The position numbers and the translations under genes were made by a program. Below are positions 21,536 through 33,185 of a stretch of 64,000 nt of DNA, in pieces. Under the pieces are notes generated by a model that worked only from the letters and a program-made list of their open reading frames with translations, was not told the DNA's origin and ran no database searches. Every line of letters begins with the position of its first letter. The first letter of the stretch is position 1. The DNA lies in contig OX438750.1 in the NCBI GenBank assembly GCA_949316235.1, positions 22,508,865 through 22,572,864 on the forward strand, in the 5' to 3' direction. Source of the stretch: Oegoconia quadripuncta (taxonomy: Eukaryota; Arthropoda; Insecta; Lepidoptera; Autostichidae).

Positions 21536-21915
21536 ATGCGGGCGGAGCCGCGGGAGGTAGCTTGTATACTATAAGGTGCTCTTACTCAGTATATTACACA
21601 GTATAGATGGAGTTTGAAGGTGTCATAAACTGCATCGGGGGTCCGATATGAAATTCTATCGCAAATTTTTTTTATAAGTACTAATATGAGTATTTATAAA
21701 AATATTGTATATTTAAATGTTCGTAAGGTTTGAATAACCAGTTTACAAGTAACAGTACAATTGAAAAGTTTGTTTTTGTAACATTGCAAAAAATTGACAA
21801 AGCGATCTCGAGCGCGACAATGCTTTGCATTATAAAGTGGATGGAGTGGGACACTCACATTACAATAATAATCCCTTAGCAACAGCTCATACGACTAAAA
21901 TATATATAGATATTA

Positions 21916-22012
21916 ATTCTGTACAACTTACACACTTTGCGATTTTATAGATATTAATAAATAAGATTAATAAAAAAAAATTCTATGCAACTTACACACT
22001 TTGCGATTTTAT
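21916..22012 (+). repeat. local tandem duplication, 64-bp period
   Basis: CAACTTACACACTTTGCGAT (with flanks, about 33 bp) occurs at 21916-21948 and again at 21980-22012, separated by AT-rich filler. Confidence 0.75.
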
Positions 22013-22019
22013 TGCTTAA

Positions 22020-22196
22020 ATACAATCATAATTTCAATGAATGATAGAAGACTTAAGAAAGAGATATACAAAGCGAATGTGGATGGTAGTGTTGGTAGGG
22101 GAAGACCACGGCGAACGTACCATGATCAAATCGTGAAAGCTGAATTACCCAGAGAAGAACGAACAAGAAACTCAAGGGTTGCTCTTTTTAAGTAGG
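22020..22196 (+). pseudogene. RTE-type LINE fragment fused to an antisense LINE end
   Basis: The first part encodes DRRLKKEIYKANVDGSVGRG and RPRRTYHDQI, a recognised motif of lepidopteran RTE-like C-termini. From about 22153 the DNA is the reverse complement of family Q (GAACGAACAAGAAACTCAAG, GTTGCTCTTTTTAAG), so the apparent continuing frame to 22195 is a chimera of two unrelated elements. Confidence 0.65.
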
Positions 22197-23334
22197 AGGT
22201 TGGGTTACAATTTGTAATTCGACAAAACAAGGAAAATGTAAATTGTATAATTAGACTGAATATCGCCGAGTGCCGAATGTCCACGCTTGCTTATCATCCA
22301 AATAGTTAGAAATTTTATACAAACCTTTTGTAAATAATTTTGTTTATTTTAGTGCGAACGAAGCTTTAGAATGTTTAAACCAGTAGTTGCTGTCGAATTG
22401 TAAAACATACTTATGTAATACGACGTATACCTATCAACATTATTAAGCCGAAGTTAACTCTAGCGTACGATTCACACCCTTTGTTTTAAAACCAAAAAAA
22501 AAAGATATTTTTCTCAATTACTCTCTCCTTATAATAAAAGTGAAATTACCGCAGTTGAGTAAAAGTCGTAAATTATGCGTTACGGCTAGTAATAAAGGCG
22601 AGGCTACACCGTCTATTTTCTTAAGATAAATGACCCGGCAACTGTTTTTTTAGCAATAAAAACTAATAGAAAGGGTGCTGTACAAAATAAAAGTGTAATT
22701 CACGGTCTGTCATTTAATGAGTAGAGCTAAAAAAAACTTAACCTGATAACCTTTGCTGCTCTGTGGGTCAAACTAGGAACGTTTATTGAGATTGCATAAT
22801 TTATCCTACCAAAGAGTTAAAGCTAACCACACAATCTTTTTAAATGTCTGTATTTGATTATCGAAAATTTTCTTTGTTACAAATTATTATATTATTTATT
22901 CAGAGACAGAGTTCTCAGAGACAGAGTTCTGCAAGAACTTGATGTTTTTGCCATCGACTCGCTAAGAAGAAGGACAGACTAAAATAAAAATGGAAAATTT
23001 TGCAAGCCCCCAAGAGACAATAAAATACAAGAGATAATAATTCAGATAAACAAAAAAATTGCTTAAACAATTTCCATCAAATATGGTTTAAAACCTTCTC
23101 GGAATATCATCTGTCGAAAATAAGAAATCATGTTCTGCAGTACAGGACCCTCCTAGTATAGGCATTAGTTTCCATAGTAATGGATTATTATAGCATCGGG
23201 AGTTACAAAAGGACTTAATTGTACCTTTGTGTCTAATAACGTAAGATATTTTTAAATCCGGACATTTTAGCCATAATGAAAAGGTCTTATCAAAAAGTCT
23301 TAGAAGCTTGTCAGTTCTCCTTAAAATTTGGAAT
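22197..23334. other. mostly unrecognised; one 15-bp tandem pair
   Basis: AT-rich. CAGAGACAGAGTTCT is repeated exactly twice at 22901-22915 and 22916-22930. No gene identified. Confidence 0.5.
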
Positions 23335-23485
23335 ACACAGCAATCAATCAATCAAATACTCTTTATTGCACAATTAACAAAAGCTACATGAAGAATACAG
23401 CGTACATCATTAATCGCACAAAAAGGCGGCCTTATCGCTAACAGCGATCTCTTCCAAGCATGCCTTAGGGTAAAGATACAAGCTA
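23335..23485 (-). repeat. family R 3' end
   Basis: AATCAATCAAATACTCTTTA, TTGCACAATTAACAAAAGC, AAGGCGGCCTTATCGCTAAC and AGCGATCTCTTCCAAGCATG: the complement of the R terminus, in its fullest form in this window. Confidence 0.7.
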
Positions 23486-24295
23486 TGATGTTTGGACTAT
23501 TAAGTTGCACTATTGCAATATTAAGTTGTTCAAATTTTTTTTATAATTTCAATTATTTAGCATTAGTAAATAAATTAAAGATAAATTACTTTATACGAAT
23601 TTTGTTAGCATTTCCTTATTTAAAACCGGTAGAGCAAAAATACTTGTGGTTAAAAAAGAGATAAGTCATTGAAAGTAGGTATGTAATACGAATTATCAAG
23701 ATCAAACTACTTATCTGATTTCAACAATCTAACTAGGCTAAACTATACAGCCTAGTAACTGCTGAAGCAAACAAATATATTGTTTATATAAACATTCGTA
23801 ATTTTGTACTCATAAGTTGTATAACGAACTCAGATATATCTGATGTAACTTACAAAGAAACAATATGGCTCTTCCGTCGGAAATAATTAAAGATTAAAAA
23901 AAAAGTTGTAGGCAGCGTTAATTAATGAGGACCAGATTTAAAGTACCGAAGCGTGTAGTTACATTCTGGTCACTAACGGATGCTCGAGGTTCTGAACAAA
24001 ATGGTAACTTTTGAGCCCTATTTATTTTAAAGTAACATACCGGCAAGCTTGACGGATGACTTGATAATTAAAGATCGCGGGAAGCCCCTGGATACTGGCC
24101 TCATCCAACCGGTCATTCCGTAGGTCTCTCTTGAGCAAGGGGTATCCTGTGGCTGATGTGACGAAAATGAACATGCCAGATTGCATGACACAAATAAATT
24201 ATTACAACAAGGGTAGGCTACACGCTCCGTAAGGGCACAACAATTTAAGAGATGGCTATAACAGACCGTTAGCTAAGTCAACACATATTTTTACT
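23486..24295. other. no recognisable feature
   Basis: AT-rich; nothing identified. Confidence 0.4.
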
Positions 24296-24470
24296 AGCTT
24301 TCCACCCGCGACTTCGTCCGCGTGGATGATTTTATCAAAATCTGTTCAGCAAAAAATTGCCTATATGTTAATCCAGGTCCTAATCCCAGCCGTATAGGTG
24401 TGAAGAGGTAACAAACATACATACATACACACACACAAACTTTCGCATTTATAATATTAGTTGGGATAAT
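24296..24470 (+). repeat. family S repeat, plus orientation
   Basis: Starts ACTAGCTTTCCACCCGCGAC and TTCGTCCGCGTGG, ends TTTCGCATTTATAATATTAG. Includes a CATA/CACA microsatellite at about 24413-24440. Internally shortened relative to 56.6 kb. Confidence 0.75.
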
Positions 24471-24531
24471 AGCAATATGTGTATATTATTACTTAGAAAG
24501 AAGAAGAGGTATGTCTGGATGGTAGTAAGTG

Positions 24532-24720
24532 GAAAGAAAGAAAGAAAGAAAGAAAAAATTCTTTATTGTACACAGCTTAAAAATATACACAGTGATATTA
24601 TTTTAACCGGTGTACAAAGGCGGTCTTATCGCTTATAGCGATCTCTTCCAGACAACCATGGAAGTCTGTGGTCTCTGCCTACCCCTACGGGAAACAGGCG
24701 TGACATTATGTATGTATGTA
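24532..24720 (-). repeat. family R/LINE 3' end with GAAA microsatellite
   Basis: A (GAAA)n tract (about 24533-24556) leads into TTCTTTATTGTACACAGCTT, AAGGCGGTCTTATCGCTTAT and AGCGATCTCTTCCAGACAAC. Next comes TCTGCCTACCCCTACGGGAA and (TATG)n, typical RTE/LINE flanks. Confidence 0.65.
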
Positions 24721-25114
24721 TGTATTACCTACTTCGATTTTACCATTCATCTAGCACTATAACTATCATACAAAATTATTTATTTACAGCGAGCTTTCAT
24801 TCAAAACCACTACAAAATGCCTATTACCAAATTTTGAACAAATTTAAATAAAAACCAAACATAGAAATAAAATGCATTGCAACGTTCATCCTGTTTAACT
24901 ATTTTATTCTACTAAGAGTAGTATTTTATTCTAGTAAAAATAATTTTAATCGTCATCGTATCAAAATATTATCGGGCAACAAATTACATCCTCAAGAGAC
25001 TTGCATATGGGGGAGGTTGTTAATAACATTGTTATATTTTATCTGTTTGCTGCCCCCACAAAACCTAGGGGTATCATCAATCAGTACGGTCCTATCAGCA
25101 ATGACCTACGTGAG

Positions 25115-25495
25115 CCGAAACATAGACGTAGGTTTAAAGTCGCGTTATGAGCTATGAAGAGAACTTTACTCAGAATTACTCCGAGATAATAAGATCAAGA
25201 ACAAGATGATTCTTCAGAGAAGGTGAGATGCTGACGTAGCTATCTATTGGTAAGTGGAAGCGGCAATGGACTTGCCACATCTATCTCAGAACTGATTACC
25301 GTTTTTGAATTTAAGCAAGCGTAATTAGTATGTGACGTGTATCTGATGGATGGTACCTACCTACACCGATCTGATTAAGGCGGCTGGCATTGACTAGAAA
25401 CAGAGAACCGAAGTTCCAGTTTAGTCGTATGCTCTGGGAGAGGGCTATGATCAGCAGTCGATTGTGATAGGCTGATGACGATGATGAAATATACG
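25115..25495 (+). pseudogene. RTE-type LINE C-terminus, heavily decayed
   Basis: Reads in pieces as a degraded polyprotein end: AAGATCAAGAACAAGATGAT (KIKNKM-like), GTGGAAGCGGCAATGGACTT, then ATTAAGGCGGCTGGCATTGA (IKAAGID-like). It closes with GATCAGCAGTCGATTGTGAT and GCTGATGACGATGATGA, the usual end. Stops in every frame. An antisense frame at 25311-25619 is not supported. Confidence 0.5.
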
Positions 25496-25997
25496 AGTAA
25501 GTTTTATGAAATTCGTAGCTATACGAACGGAAACTTCCGATGGCTTTCAAGGCTGTAGAGGCTAAAAATACATGTGCACTTACTTTCATCTCCATCCTTT
25601 CTAAGGACATCAAAGTCAAGGTAATGAGTGCGGCGGAAAGGCGAATGCTTAAGCTTTCAATGTTGTACTTATTTTAACTTGAGGTCAGGTTTGAGCGATA
25701 CCTTAACACGCACAGTCTGTGCAAAGTGAAAGAGTTTGAAATTGTAAACAATAATGAGATATTGATTGCTTTTAGGCTCGCAATGTCCAAATCGTACGTT
25801 ATGAACAAAACGTGGTTTACCCTGATAAACCAGCCTGGTTATTACCACCTGTGGTATAAGCCTCATTGCTAGGGGGTACCCGTAGTACCACTTTCATTTC
25901 TATTTCTGCCACAAAGCATTAAAAATAGCATAAGATAAGCATGGGATAAGAGAGCTAGAGAAATGAGAGGCACAAAGGCATTGCTGCTCAGTCCATC

Positions 25998-26919
25998 TTC
26001 ACGATGCAAAGTGTCGATCTTATAGTAACAATAGGCATCCCACAAGGATCTGCACTTGGAAATACTATGTTTTTGATATTTGTAAATGACCTACCAACCT
26101 ATATTACTGAAGGCGTAATAGCGCTATTTGCCGATGACACTACTGTTGTTGTATGCGCCAAAACATACGAATGTGTGCATGCAGTTGCGGGAATGGTTTG
26201 TGGCTAATGGGTTAATTCTGAATGTCACTAAATCGAATGGGATAATCTTCACGGCTAAAACAAATCAGAGACCAATGAATATGTCCATCCCGGTACCATT
26301 GTGTGAACAGGTAAAATTCCTGGGATTCAAGTTAGATAGCAATCTAAACTGGAAGTCCCATATACAATCACTTTGCGATCGACTGAGTGGTGCTGCATAT
26401 GCGTTACGGAAACTCCGCCCACTTATATCAACAGACGTGCTGAGGCAGACGTATTTTGCGTATTTCCACTCACTTATGTCGTATGGCGTCATTCTTTGGG
26501 GTAACTCAGCTGATGCAAACCGCGTCTTCATTCTACAAAAAAGGGCAATAAGAATCCTAAGTGGAGTTAAACCCAGAGACACATGTAGAACCCATTTTCA
26601 TAAAACAAAAATAATGACATTGTACTCACTGTACTTATACCAAGTGATATTGTTTGTGCGGCGGAATATGTCTAGTTTTAGCCGTCGCGTCGGAGGTGGA
26701 CATCTATTAAGGAGTACAGGTCGCTTACAATCTGTCTCACGACGCACAACACTCGCGACAAAAAACCCCCGTGTGATCGGGCCTACGTACTATGAGCATC
26801 TACCCGCAGATTTACGTGACGAAAAAAATGACGACGCATTCATTCGCCAACTGAGAAACTTTTTGTTGGAAAATGAATTTTATTCTATTAAAGAGTATAT
26901 GGATATGACATTTTCATAA
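25998..26919 (+). pseudogene. Non-LTR retrotransposon (CR1/Jockey-type LINE) ORF2, truncated and frameshifted
   Basis: The best preserved transposon protein here. The first frame (from about 26004) carries the RT palm: GIPQGSALGNTMFLIFVNDL, then ALFADDTTVVV with the catalytic FADD aspartates. It leaves frame between about 26175 and 26190. The next frame continues without stop to 26919: LREWFVANGLILNVTKSN, KFLGFKLDSNLNWKSHI, SYGVILWGNSADANRVF, LQKRAIRILSG, and a C-terminus with YEHLPADLRD. The domain order (RT palm, thumb, C-terminal extension) is normal for the clade. The N-terminal endonuclease and the first RT blocks are missing by 5' truncation. The single frame break in an otherwise open 300-codon stretch points to a recent copy inactivated mainly by truncation. 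Confidence 0.9.
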
Positions 26920-27299
26920 CCTCCTGACATGTTTTCTATTTTAATATATCTATTTTAACTTGTATTCAACTATAATTTGACAAAGGTGATTATGGCATAT
27001 CAATAATCTCATGACATGGTTTATATTTTATTTTGTTTTGTTTTATTTCATTTTGATTATTCTAAAATGGTATGACGTTGACGTAACATAATGGTTACAT
27101 ACTTATACTTTCTTAATTAATTTTGACATACATATAACAATATGTTTTACTATTGTATACAGGAATTTGTTTTTTATGTTATTATTTTTTGTTTTATGTT
27201 TGACAATCACTTTTATTTTAAATTTCATAATTTACGAAACTGTATGTATGACATGCTATTGTAAAAGTGAACTAAATAAATCTAATCTAATCTAATCTA
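26920..27299 (+). repeat. 3' UTR and simple-repeat end of the LINE at 26 kb
   Basis: AT-rich UTR closing with AACTAAATAAATCTAATC and four TCTAA units (27281-27299), the terminal microsatellite of this LINE type. AATAAA lies at 27275-27280. Confidence 0.75.
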
Positions 27300-30200
27300 T
27301 ATCTGGGTGCTTATGTGCCATGGGTAATAATAATGACTTTCAACTGAATGAGTTGCTTGCGCCCATGATATTACCTAAACCCGGACAAGTTTGAGTGGTA
27401 CTCGCGCACAAAATCGGCCGGGCCGTTCCAGAGATGCATGGTAACTGACACACACCTCGTATACTAATAGGTACCAGCTCCGTTCCGTTATGGGTAATGA
27501 TATATGTTATCTAATTCATTACATGATTAAGATCGATGTTATTAAACATTTGAACATTTACATCGACTCGACGATTCTTTCAACCTGCTATCTTGAAGTG
27601 TGGAGCAAATAGGCATTTACTGGAATGCTTTATTCGGCTACTTGTCAATTTCCACCAGAATTGAGAATGATTGCTTCTAAAAGGTTGTGCAAAAGATACT
27701 CCGTGTACGAATTGCAATATAGCGTATCATTAACAGTTGAGCAAAAAAATGTAGCCCCCTTTCCATATACCGTAATTGCAGTAAAGCGCATACTTACCTA
27801 TGGCAGCAATTGATTACGCATTACAAATTCCATCCAACGCGCACGCTGGCACACAGAATTAAAAATGTAAACCTATTGTTGTCAGTTCATTTGATGACCT
27901 ACAATAGCCGTCTGAAAATACAATTTTGTATTCCAAATTCAAGTATCCGACTTCATTGAAAAAACACGCGTACGACAAAATTAATTAGTTCCATCAATCT
28001 TTTCGTGAATGGTGTCAAAAGGAGTAGCGGCCCGCTCGCTTTTAAAAAGACCAAACTATCAGGCAGCAACGTCAAAAAATAAATGTAACGTGATTCTGCT
28101 ATTGTGTTACAACCCTTCCATTATTGAAAAGTGTACAAAAAGGTGAAAAAAAGTAAACCGAGTTGTGACGCTTGCGCCGGGCGTGATAGCGCTGGGGCGG
28201 AGATATATGGGGGCAATATTTTGAATACGGTCGCGATATGATAAGTGAAATGTGGTTTATTTTTTGGGATGGAATGCATAGTATATCATAGCCTTATCGT
28301 TGAGCCGCTGACTGGTTGTATTTTCTATTCTTTTTAAATGTGTATAATTCGCACTCGACTCGCGTGGTGGTTGGATTTCCACCCGCATTTCAGGGATGTG
28401 TCCTGGGATATAATGATTTTAATCAAAAATTGCAAAAGTTATATTCAATGCGATGTTAACATTGTGATGCCAGAAAACCTCATGAGGAAAGCTAGTTGAT
28501 GAAGATAGAGACATTTCTAATTGACTGCAAATTATCCTTAGATTCTATGTGGATTTTTTAATAACAATTAAGAGGGCTTAATCCGTCCAGTGCCCAATAT
28601 TTTTGATTTATACTGTATTTAAAAAGAAATCTTAATTTATCCAATAAATAAATGGTTCAGTGGACAGCAATTAGACCGATAAACTGGGATCCGAAAACTT
28701 TCTATATTATTGACAAACTAGTTTCACAATATATGAGGAGCGGTCGAATATAAGGTCACATTGCTATGTAAGGAGACGGTGTGAATTTTTGGTGGAATTG
28801 TACTGAAATTTCAGAAATTGTCACTGAATCAGTGTAATTCAGTGACAATTTCTGAAACTTTCAGTGGAACTTTATACATATACTTTCTGTATGTTCTTTC
28901 AAAAAGGTCCAGGAAGTCATAAATATCTTACTGTGTCTCGAAGGTGTTCAAAAAGACATGCAAAATTATTACGGGGTACGGGAGATATACATAAAGTTGT
29001 AGATTTACGCAGATTGATGTTTTCTGAGAGGTTTTAGGAATCAGTCGTGTGACCTTTCGTTCGCCCACTCCTCAAAATATTGAGAGAGTAATAGTTTAGG
29101 ATTCTAACTATACATATCTACCACCAGTACAAAAGAATTTAACCAAAGAAATAAGTGAATTGCGTGATTTAAGATTCCGTATAGCTAAAATGGGCAATTT
29201 TGTTATCTGTGGAATTAATTAAGCCTAGCGAATTTTAAAAGGTTAATGTAAATGTCCAATATCAAACAAAAAGATTACCTTTTTCATATTACACCTTAGA
29301 GTTCGCACAGCTCATATATGCCTAATATTTCATTTACTGTACCGAATTAATTCTGTCAATTAGGTGACGTATGAGGGAGGCGAAGTATCGCTATCCGATT
29401 GGCCCTACCAATTTACGTGACCTTGACATAACCAATTAGATTGCAATTAGCAGACAGGACTAGCCGCAATAACGGATAGGAAGTTTTTGGGCATCATATG
29501 TGTCTGGTGTCAGATGTGTCGCCTGTTGTTAGGACTCTTTAGGCTATGTAGTTAGTTGCAGAAAATTAAAAATTAAAGCATTAATTGATAATTTATCTTA
29601 CTCGGTGATATTATCAATAGGAGGTCCCCTCTGGCGCAATCCCGATTTCCTAATTTTTAACTCACAAAAAACACACGACGATCAAATATACATTATGTAA
29701 CAGACATTCGTCATTGACTGAATAATTTACATTTCTATAGGCGATAGTTTGAATATGACAGCGTCGGCAATCTATCAAATGGTCACAATGCCATGCGCAC
29801 ACGCGCCCTCTTCCAACGACCTTTCGCTTGATTTTTATTTACGAATATACCGGGAGATCAATTTTTTATTTACGCTCGTTAAGGAAGTATTTTCAAAACG
29901 ATTTTGGAACTTTATGACTAGTATTTGAAATTCGAGTGAAAGAGAACTCGATACTTGATCGAACAAAAATCATTATTCGAGAAAAAAAACCTGTAATTAT
30001 TAAAACATTACTTTTTATAATGATATCACCATGGAACTAAAAGCCGATTGTAAATAGGTATGATCTACTACGATCGCTGAAAGTTTCATCAAAATTCATT
30101 CAGCTGTTTCAAAACCTATTCTAGAGGAGCATCTAGTTTCAGAAAATGACCAACATTTTTAAAAACAGTTTGCTTAAATAACATGTAAAATAGCTTATCT

Positions 30201-30345
30201 TAATAAATATAATTTGATATTAATTTTAACATAACAGTCGCTTCAATTTTACTATTTGTATTTATCAATAAGTAAATACCTGGAAGTTCTAGTAATTCAA
30301 AAATTAAAACCACCAGACAAGCAATAACTGTTCACATGTGAGTGT
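27300..30345. other. repeat-poor block with a perfect hairpin
   Basis: About 3 kb with almost none of the repeat families that fill the rest of the window. 28030-28230 is GC-richer (CGCCGGGCGTGATAGCGCTG). 29395-29480 and 29640-29830 also stand out from the AT-rich background, the first containing homeodomain-type TAATT/ATTAG cores. A hairpin lies at 28809-28857. A short repeat, AGAGGGCTTAATCCGTCCAG at about 28571, recurs at 62.6 and 63.6 kb. No exon could be defined. It may hold regulatory DNA, but that is inference. Confidence 0.35.
28809..28857. repeat. perfect inverted repeat, 21-bp arms
   Basis: TTTCAGAAATTGTCACTGAA+T (28809-28829) pairs exactly with 28837-28857 across the 7-base loop CAGTGTA. 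Confidence 0.9.
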
Positions 30346-30602
30346 AATAAATAAATAAATATTTCGGACACTTACACGTTATTCCTCTATGCTTACACCA
30401 ATCATCTAGTCCCAAACTAAGCAAAGCTTGTGCTATGGATACTAGATAACGGATAAACATACATAAATATTTATATAAACATCCATGACTCGGGAATAAA
30501 CGATCGTATTCATCACACAAACATTTACCCCTCGCGGGATTCTAACACGCAACCGTTGGTTTCGCTGACAGGGTCACTATCCACTACACCAACCGGTCGT
30601 CA
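30346..30602 (-). mobile_element. SINE-B, full-length copy
   Basis: Minus orientation: head GACGACCGGTTGGTGTAGTG, a B box altered by one base (GTTAGAATCCC), body TAAATGTTTGTGTGATGAAT, tail CTTAGTTTGGGACTAGATGA and TGTCCGAAATATTTATTTAT. Several incidental open frames overlap it. Confidence 0.85.
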
Positions 30603-30871
30603 TATTTAAAATAAATTTGTATTTATTTTTATGTATCTAAAAAGTTACAAAGATATTCGGTAAAAATGTATTTCATCATCGGGCACTCGTAGAGATTTCT
30701 ATTATCCAGCTTATAATTAGTCATTTATCTCCCTACACGACATATACAGAGGTCAACTTTACCACTTTATAAGTCTAGAAGAAAAATAAAATAGGTAATA
30801 TAATAGAATACTACGGAATCACGTGGTGGTATTCATTATGAGTATAATAAACACTCGTTGATTTTCAAAAT

Positions 30872-31073
30872 TATAAATAAATTAATATTTCGGATACTTA
30901 CACCAATCATGTAGTCCTAAACTAAGCAAAGCCTGTACTATTGATACCAGGTAAGGGATAAAGATACATAAAAGATCCAACACTCTGGAATAAATGATAT
31001 CGCCTCGCGGGATTCGAACCCGCAAGCGTTGGTTTCCCTGACAAGGTCACTATCCACTACAACAATCGGTCGT
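30872..31073 (-). mobile_element. SINE-B with internal deletion
   Basis: Same orientation as the previous copy, 270 bp downstream. Tail and tRNA head present (B box GGTTCGAATCCC), but the central GTTTGTGTGATGAATA part is deleted. Confidence 0.8.
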
Positions 31074-32734
31074 TACTATAGATTATTCTAGTTACCTGAC
31101 CTACCATTACTATTTCACTCTTCTTTCCTGAAGACTCATTTGTCATGTCACGGCACAATCATAGCTCAGTGCATCATTGTTAGGATTCCGTGGCCAAAAA
31201 CAGAACCGTCAATATTTCTCTCTGTAAGCTTATAAATCCGCCATATTTGCATCGATAATTATTAAACAAATTGTGTCGTAAAATTTCGGAATAGCTTCGT
31301 ATACACATACTGAAAAATTTAAAAGAAATCAATCATATTGAGTCAATCACATGAACTATATGGAACCTAGTCGTTAGCCCCTTTCCCTAACTATTCAACA
31401 CAGCTTTTCAATCATTATGATTTAAAAAAATCAATACGTAACATTGACAATGAAAATTTTGTATAAGATTTTTTTAGTTTGGCAATACTCAATTTTCCCG
31501 TCCGTGAAATACTTTGGGAATTGTAATCGTTCATAAGTTCAATGCACTGTCCGTCCTTGTCATATCGTAACACAATGATAAGGACGGACAGGCATTGGTA
31601 TCGCTATCGCTTTGAGTTACGCGGTAGATCCCCCGAATCAAAGCTATAATGTAAAACGATATCAAACGACTTACATGCTATGGAACCCTAGATTGATGAT
31701 ATTGACAACACTTTGCTGATATTTAAATAAAATGAAGTTGGTACACGAGGCTGCACGTCACCGTAATTCTAGTATAAGTAGGTCTCGCAGCGTTAATATT
31801 TCCGATAGCGTCGCGCGACCAACTTACACTGGTAGTCGTGATGTCGACTGTACCTAATGTGCCTATAGCCTCATTTGCATTTAGTCATTTGTTGTCGTCT
31901 GTCACTACGTTAACAATGGAATCCGACAATATTTTTCTCCATAACTTTAAAATAACGTATACATTTTGACGTTTATAATTTTGCGGATATATAGGGGGAA
32001 TTTTTTGGGGTTCCGTAACCAAATGGCAAAACATTCTTCGGTATTGCAGTCGTTTTATTTGGAAAGTTTTCAAACTACATGTTTGAAATTTGTCCGGTAC
32101 ATGTCTTATGTGTAGAAAAAATACGAAACAACATGTTGACGTATCGCTGGAAGGTCTTTAAAAATAATATGAAGATTTGTGTGATTGTCGGGTTTGTTTA
32201 TGTGAATATTTCGTGAGATAAGAATTTCGGATGCTATTAACAAAGTCCATCGCATATATCTTTCTATCCGTGTCATCAACAAACCTGAAAACCTCGAGCA
32301 TTAGCACCTAATTAAGGGAGACTTTCATTAAATACAACGTTATTATGCTGTCGCTAAAATAAGCAGTGATTCAAAGCTTTTTAGATTGAAAATCAAAGGT
32401 TAGTTACATGCTAGAACTTGTTTTTCCACATAAATTTTTCAGGTTAGAATAGATGTGTCTTTATTTACCTTAAATATAGTTACAAAGAGTGTTACATTTT
32501 GAAGTCGTTTCATACATTTAGATTTTAAGAATCATGCAAATATTTTTAATATTATGAAGTTATTAAGTATACAATAGAAAAGGGAGTAGGTAAACAGTTT
32601 ATAACGTTAGTGACACAACTCATAAACTTTGCCTATTTCCGAAATATTTACTGAATAATAAAAAGGTCAAATTAAACAAAGAGCATGGTTAACCTGCATG
32701 CCTGAAAAATACAAATCAAAGGCCGCAAAGGCAT
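31074..32734. other. no gene; one long imperfect hairpin
   Basis: AT-rich with an inverted repeat at 31540-31563 / 31575-31597: 23 bp paired with one bulged base and one mismatch. The arm reads CTGTCCGTCCTTGTCAT. It may be a small fold-back element. Nothing else recognised. Confidence 0.4.
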
Positions 32735-32845
32735 GTGAAGTCCCCAACCCGCATTGGGCCAGCGTGGTGGACTCTTATACGAGGGAAGGCCTATATCCCT
32801 GTAATGGGCTGTTTACGGGCTGATGATGATGATTATGAACATGTA
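32735..32845 (+). repeat. RTE-type LINE 3' end fragment
   Basis: CCCGCATTGGGCCAGCGTGG, GGAAGGCCTATATCCCTGTA and ATGGGCTGTTTACGGGCTG(ATGATG)n: the end of a polyprotein and its simple-repeat terminus. Confidence 0.65.
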
Positions 32846-32869
32846 GATTACAATATACATACATTATGC

Positions 32870-33185
32870 TCACTCTTGTTCCCATTGGGGTAGGCAGACA
32901 CTATTGATTTCCACTTGCAACGATCCTGACATACTACTTTTGCTTCTTCCACTCTCATTGAATGCTTTATACACGCTCGCCGGTTAGTGGTTGACCGCAC
33001 CTGACCTTTTGTGGTAAGTCAGTCACTTGAGTGAGGTACATCCTTCTTGGTCGACCATTACCGACCCTTCCATTCACGCTTTCGTTATACGAGTAGGTTA
33101 ATGCTTTCGTTAATCTCCTGTCTCTCATTCGTTTTATATGCCCAGACCACTTTAACATACCTCTTTCTATCTTACTCACTATCTC
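32870..33185 (-). pseudogene. RTE-type LINE C-terminus and 3' UTR
   Basis: The minus frame (33179 down to 32967) reads SKIERGMLKWSGHIKRMRDR, RLTKALTYSYNESVNGRVGN and GRPRRMYL, recognisable as the C-terminus of RTE-like polyproteins. The continuing 3' part (CTTGTTCCCATTGGGGTAGG, TCCACTTGCAACGATCCTGA) is the usual downstream sequence. Small changes disrupt the normal ending. A related piece is at 22.0 kb on the plus strand. Confidence 0.75.

Noticed and set aside
26265..26582. 105-codon antisense frame
   Set aside because: It is the shadow of the LINE ORF2 on the opposite strand.
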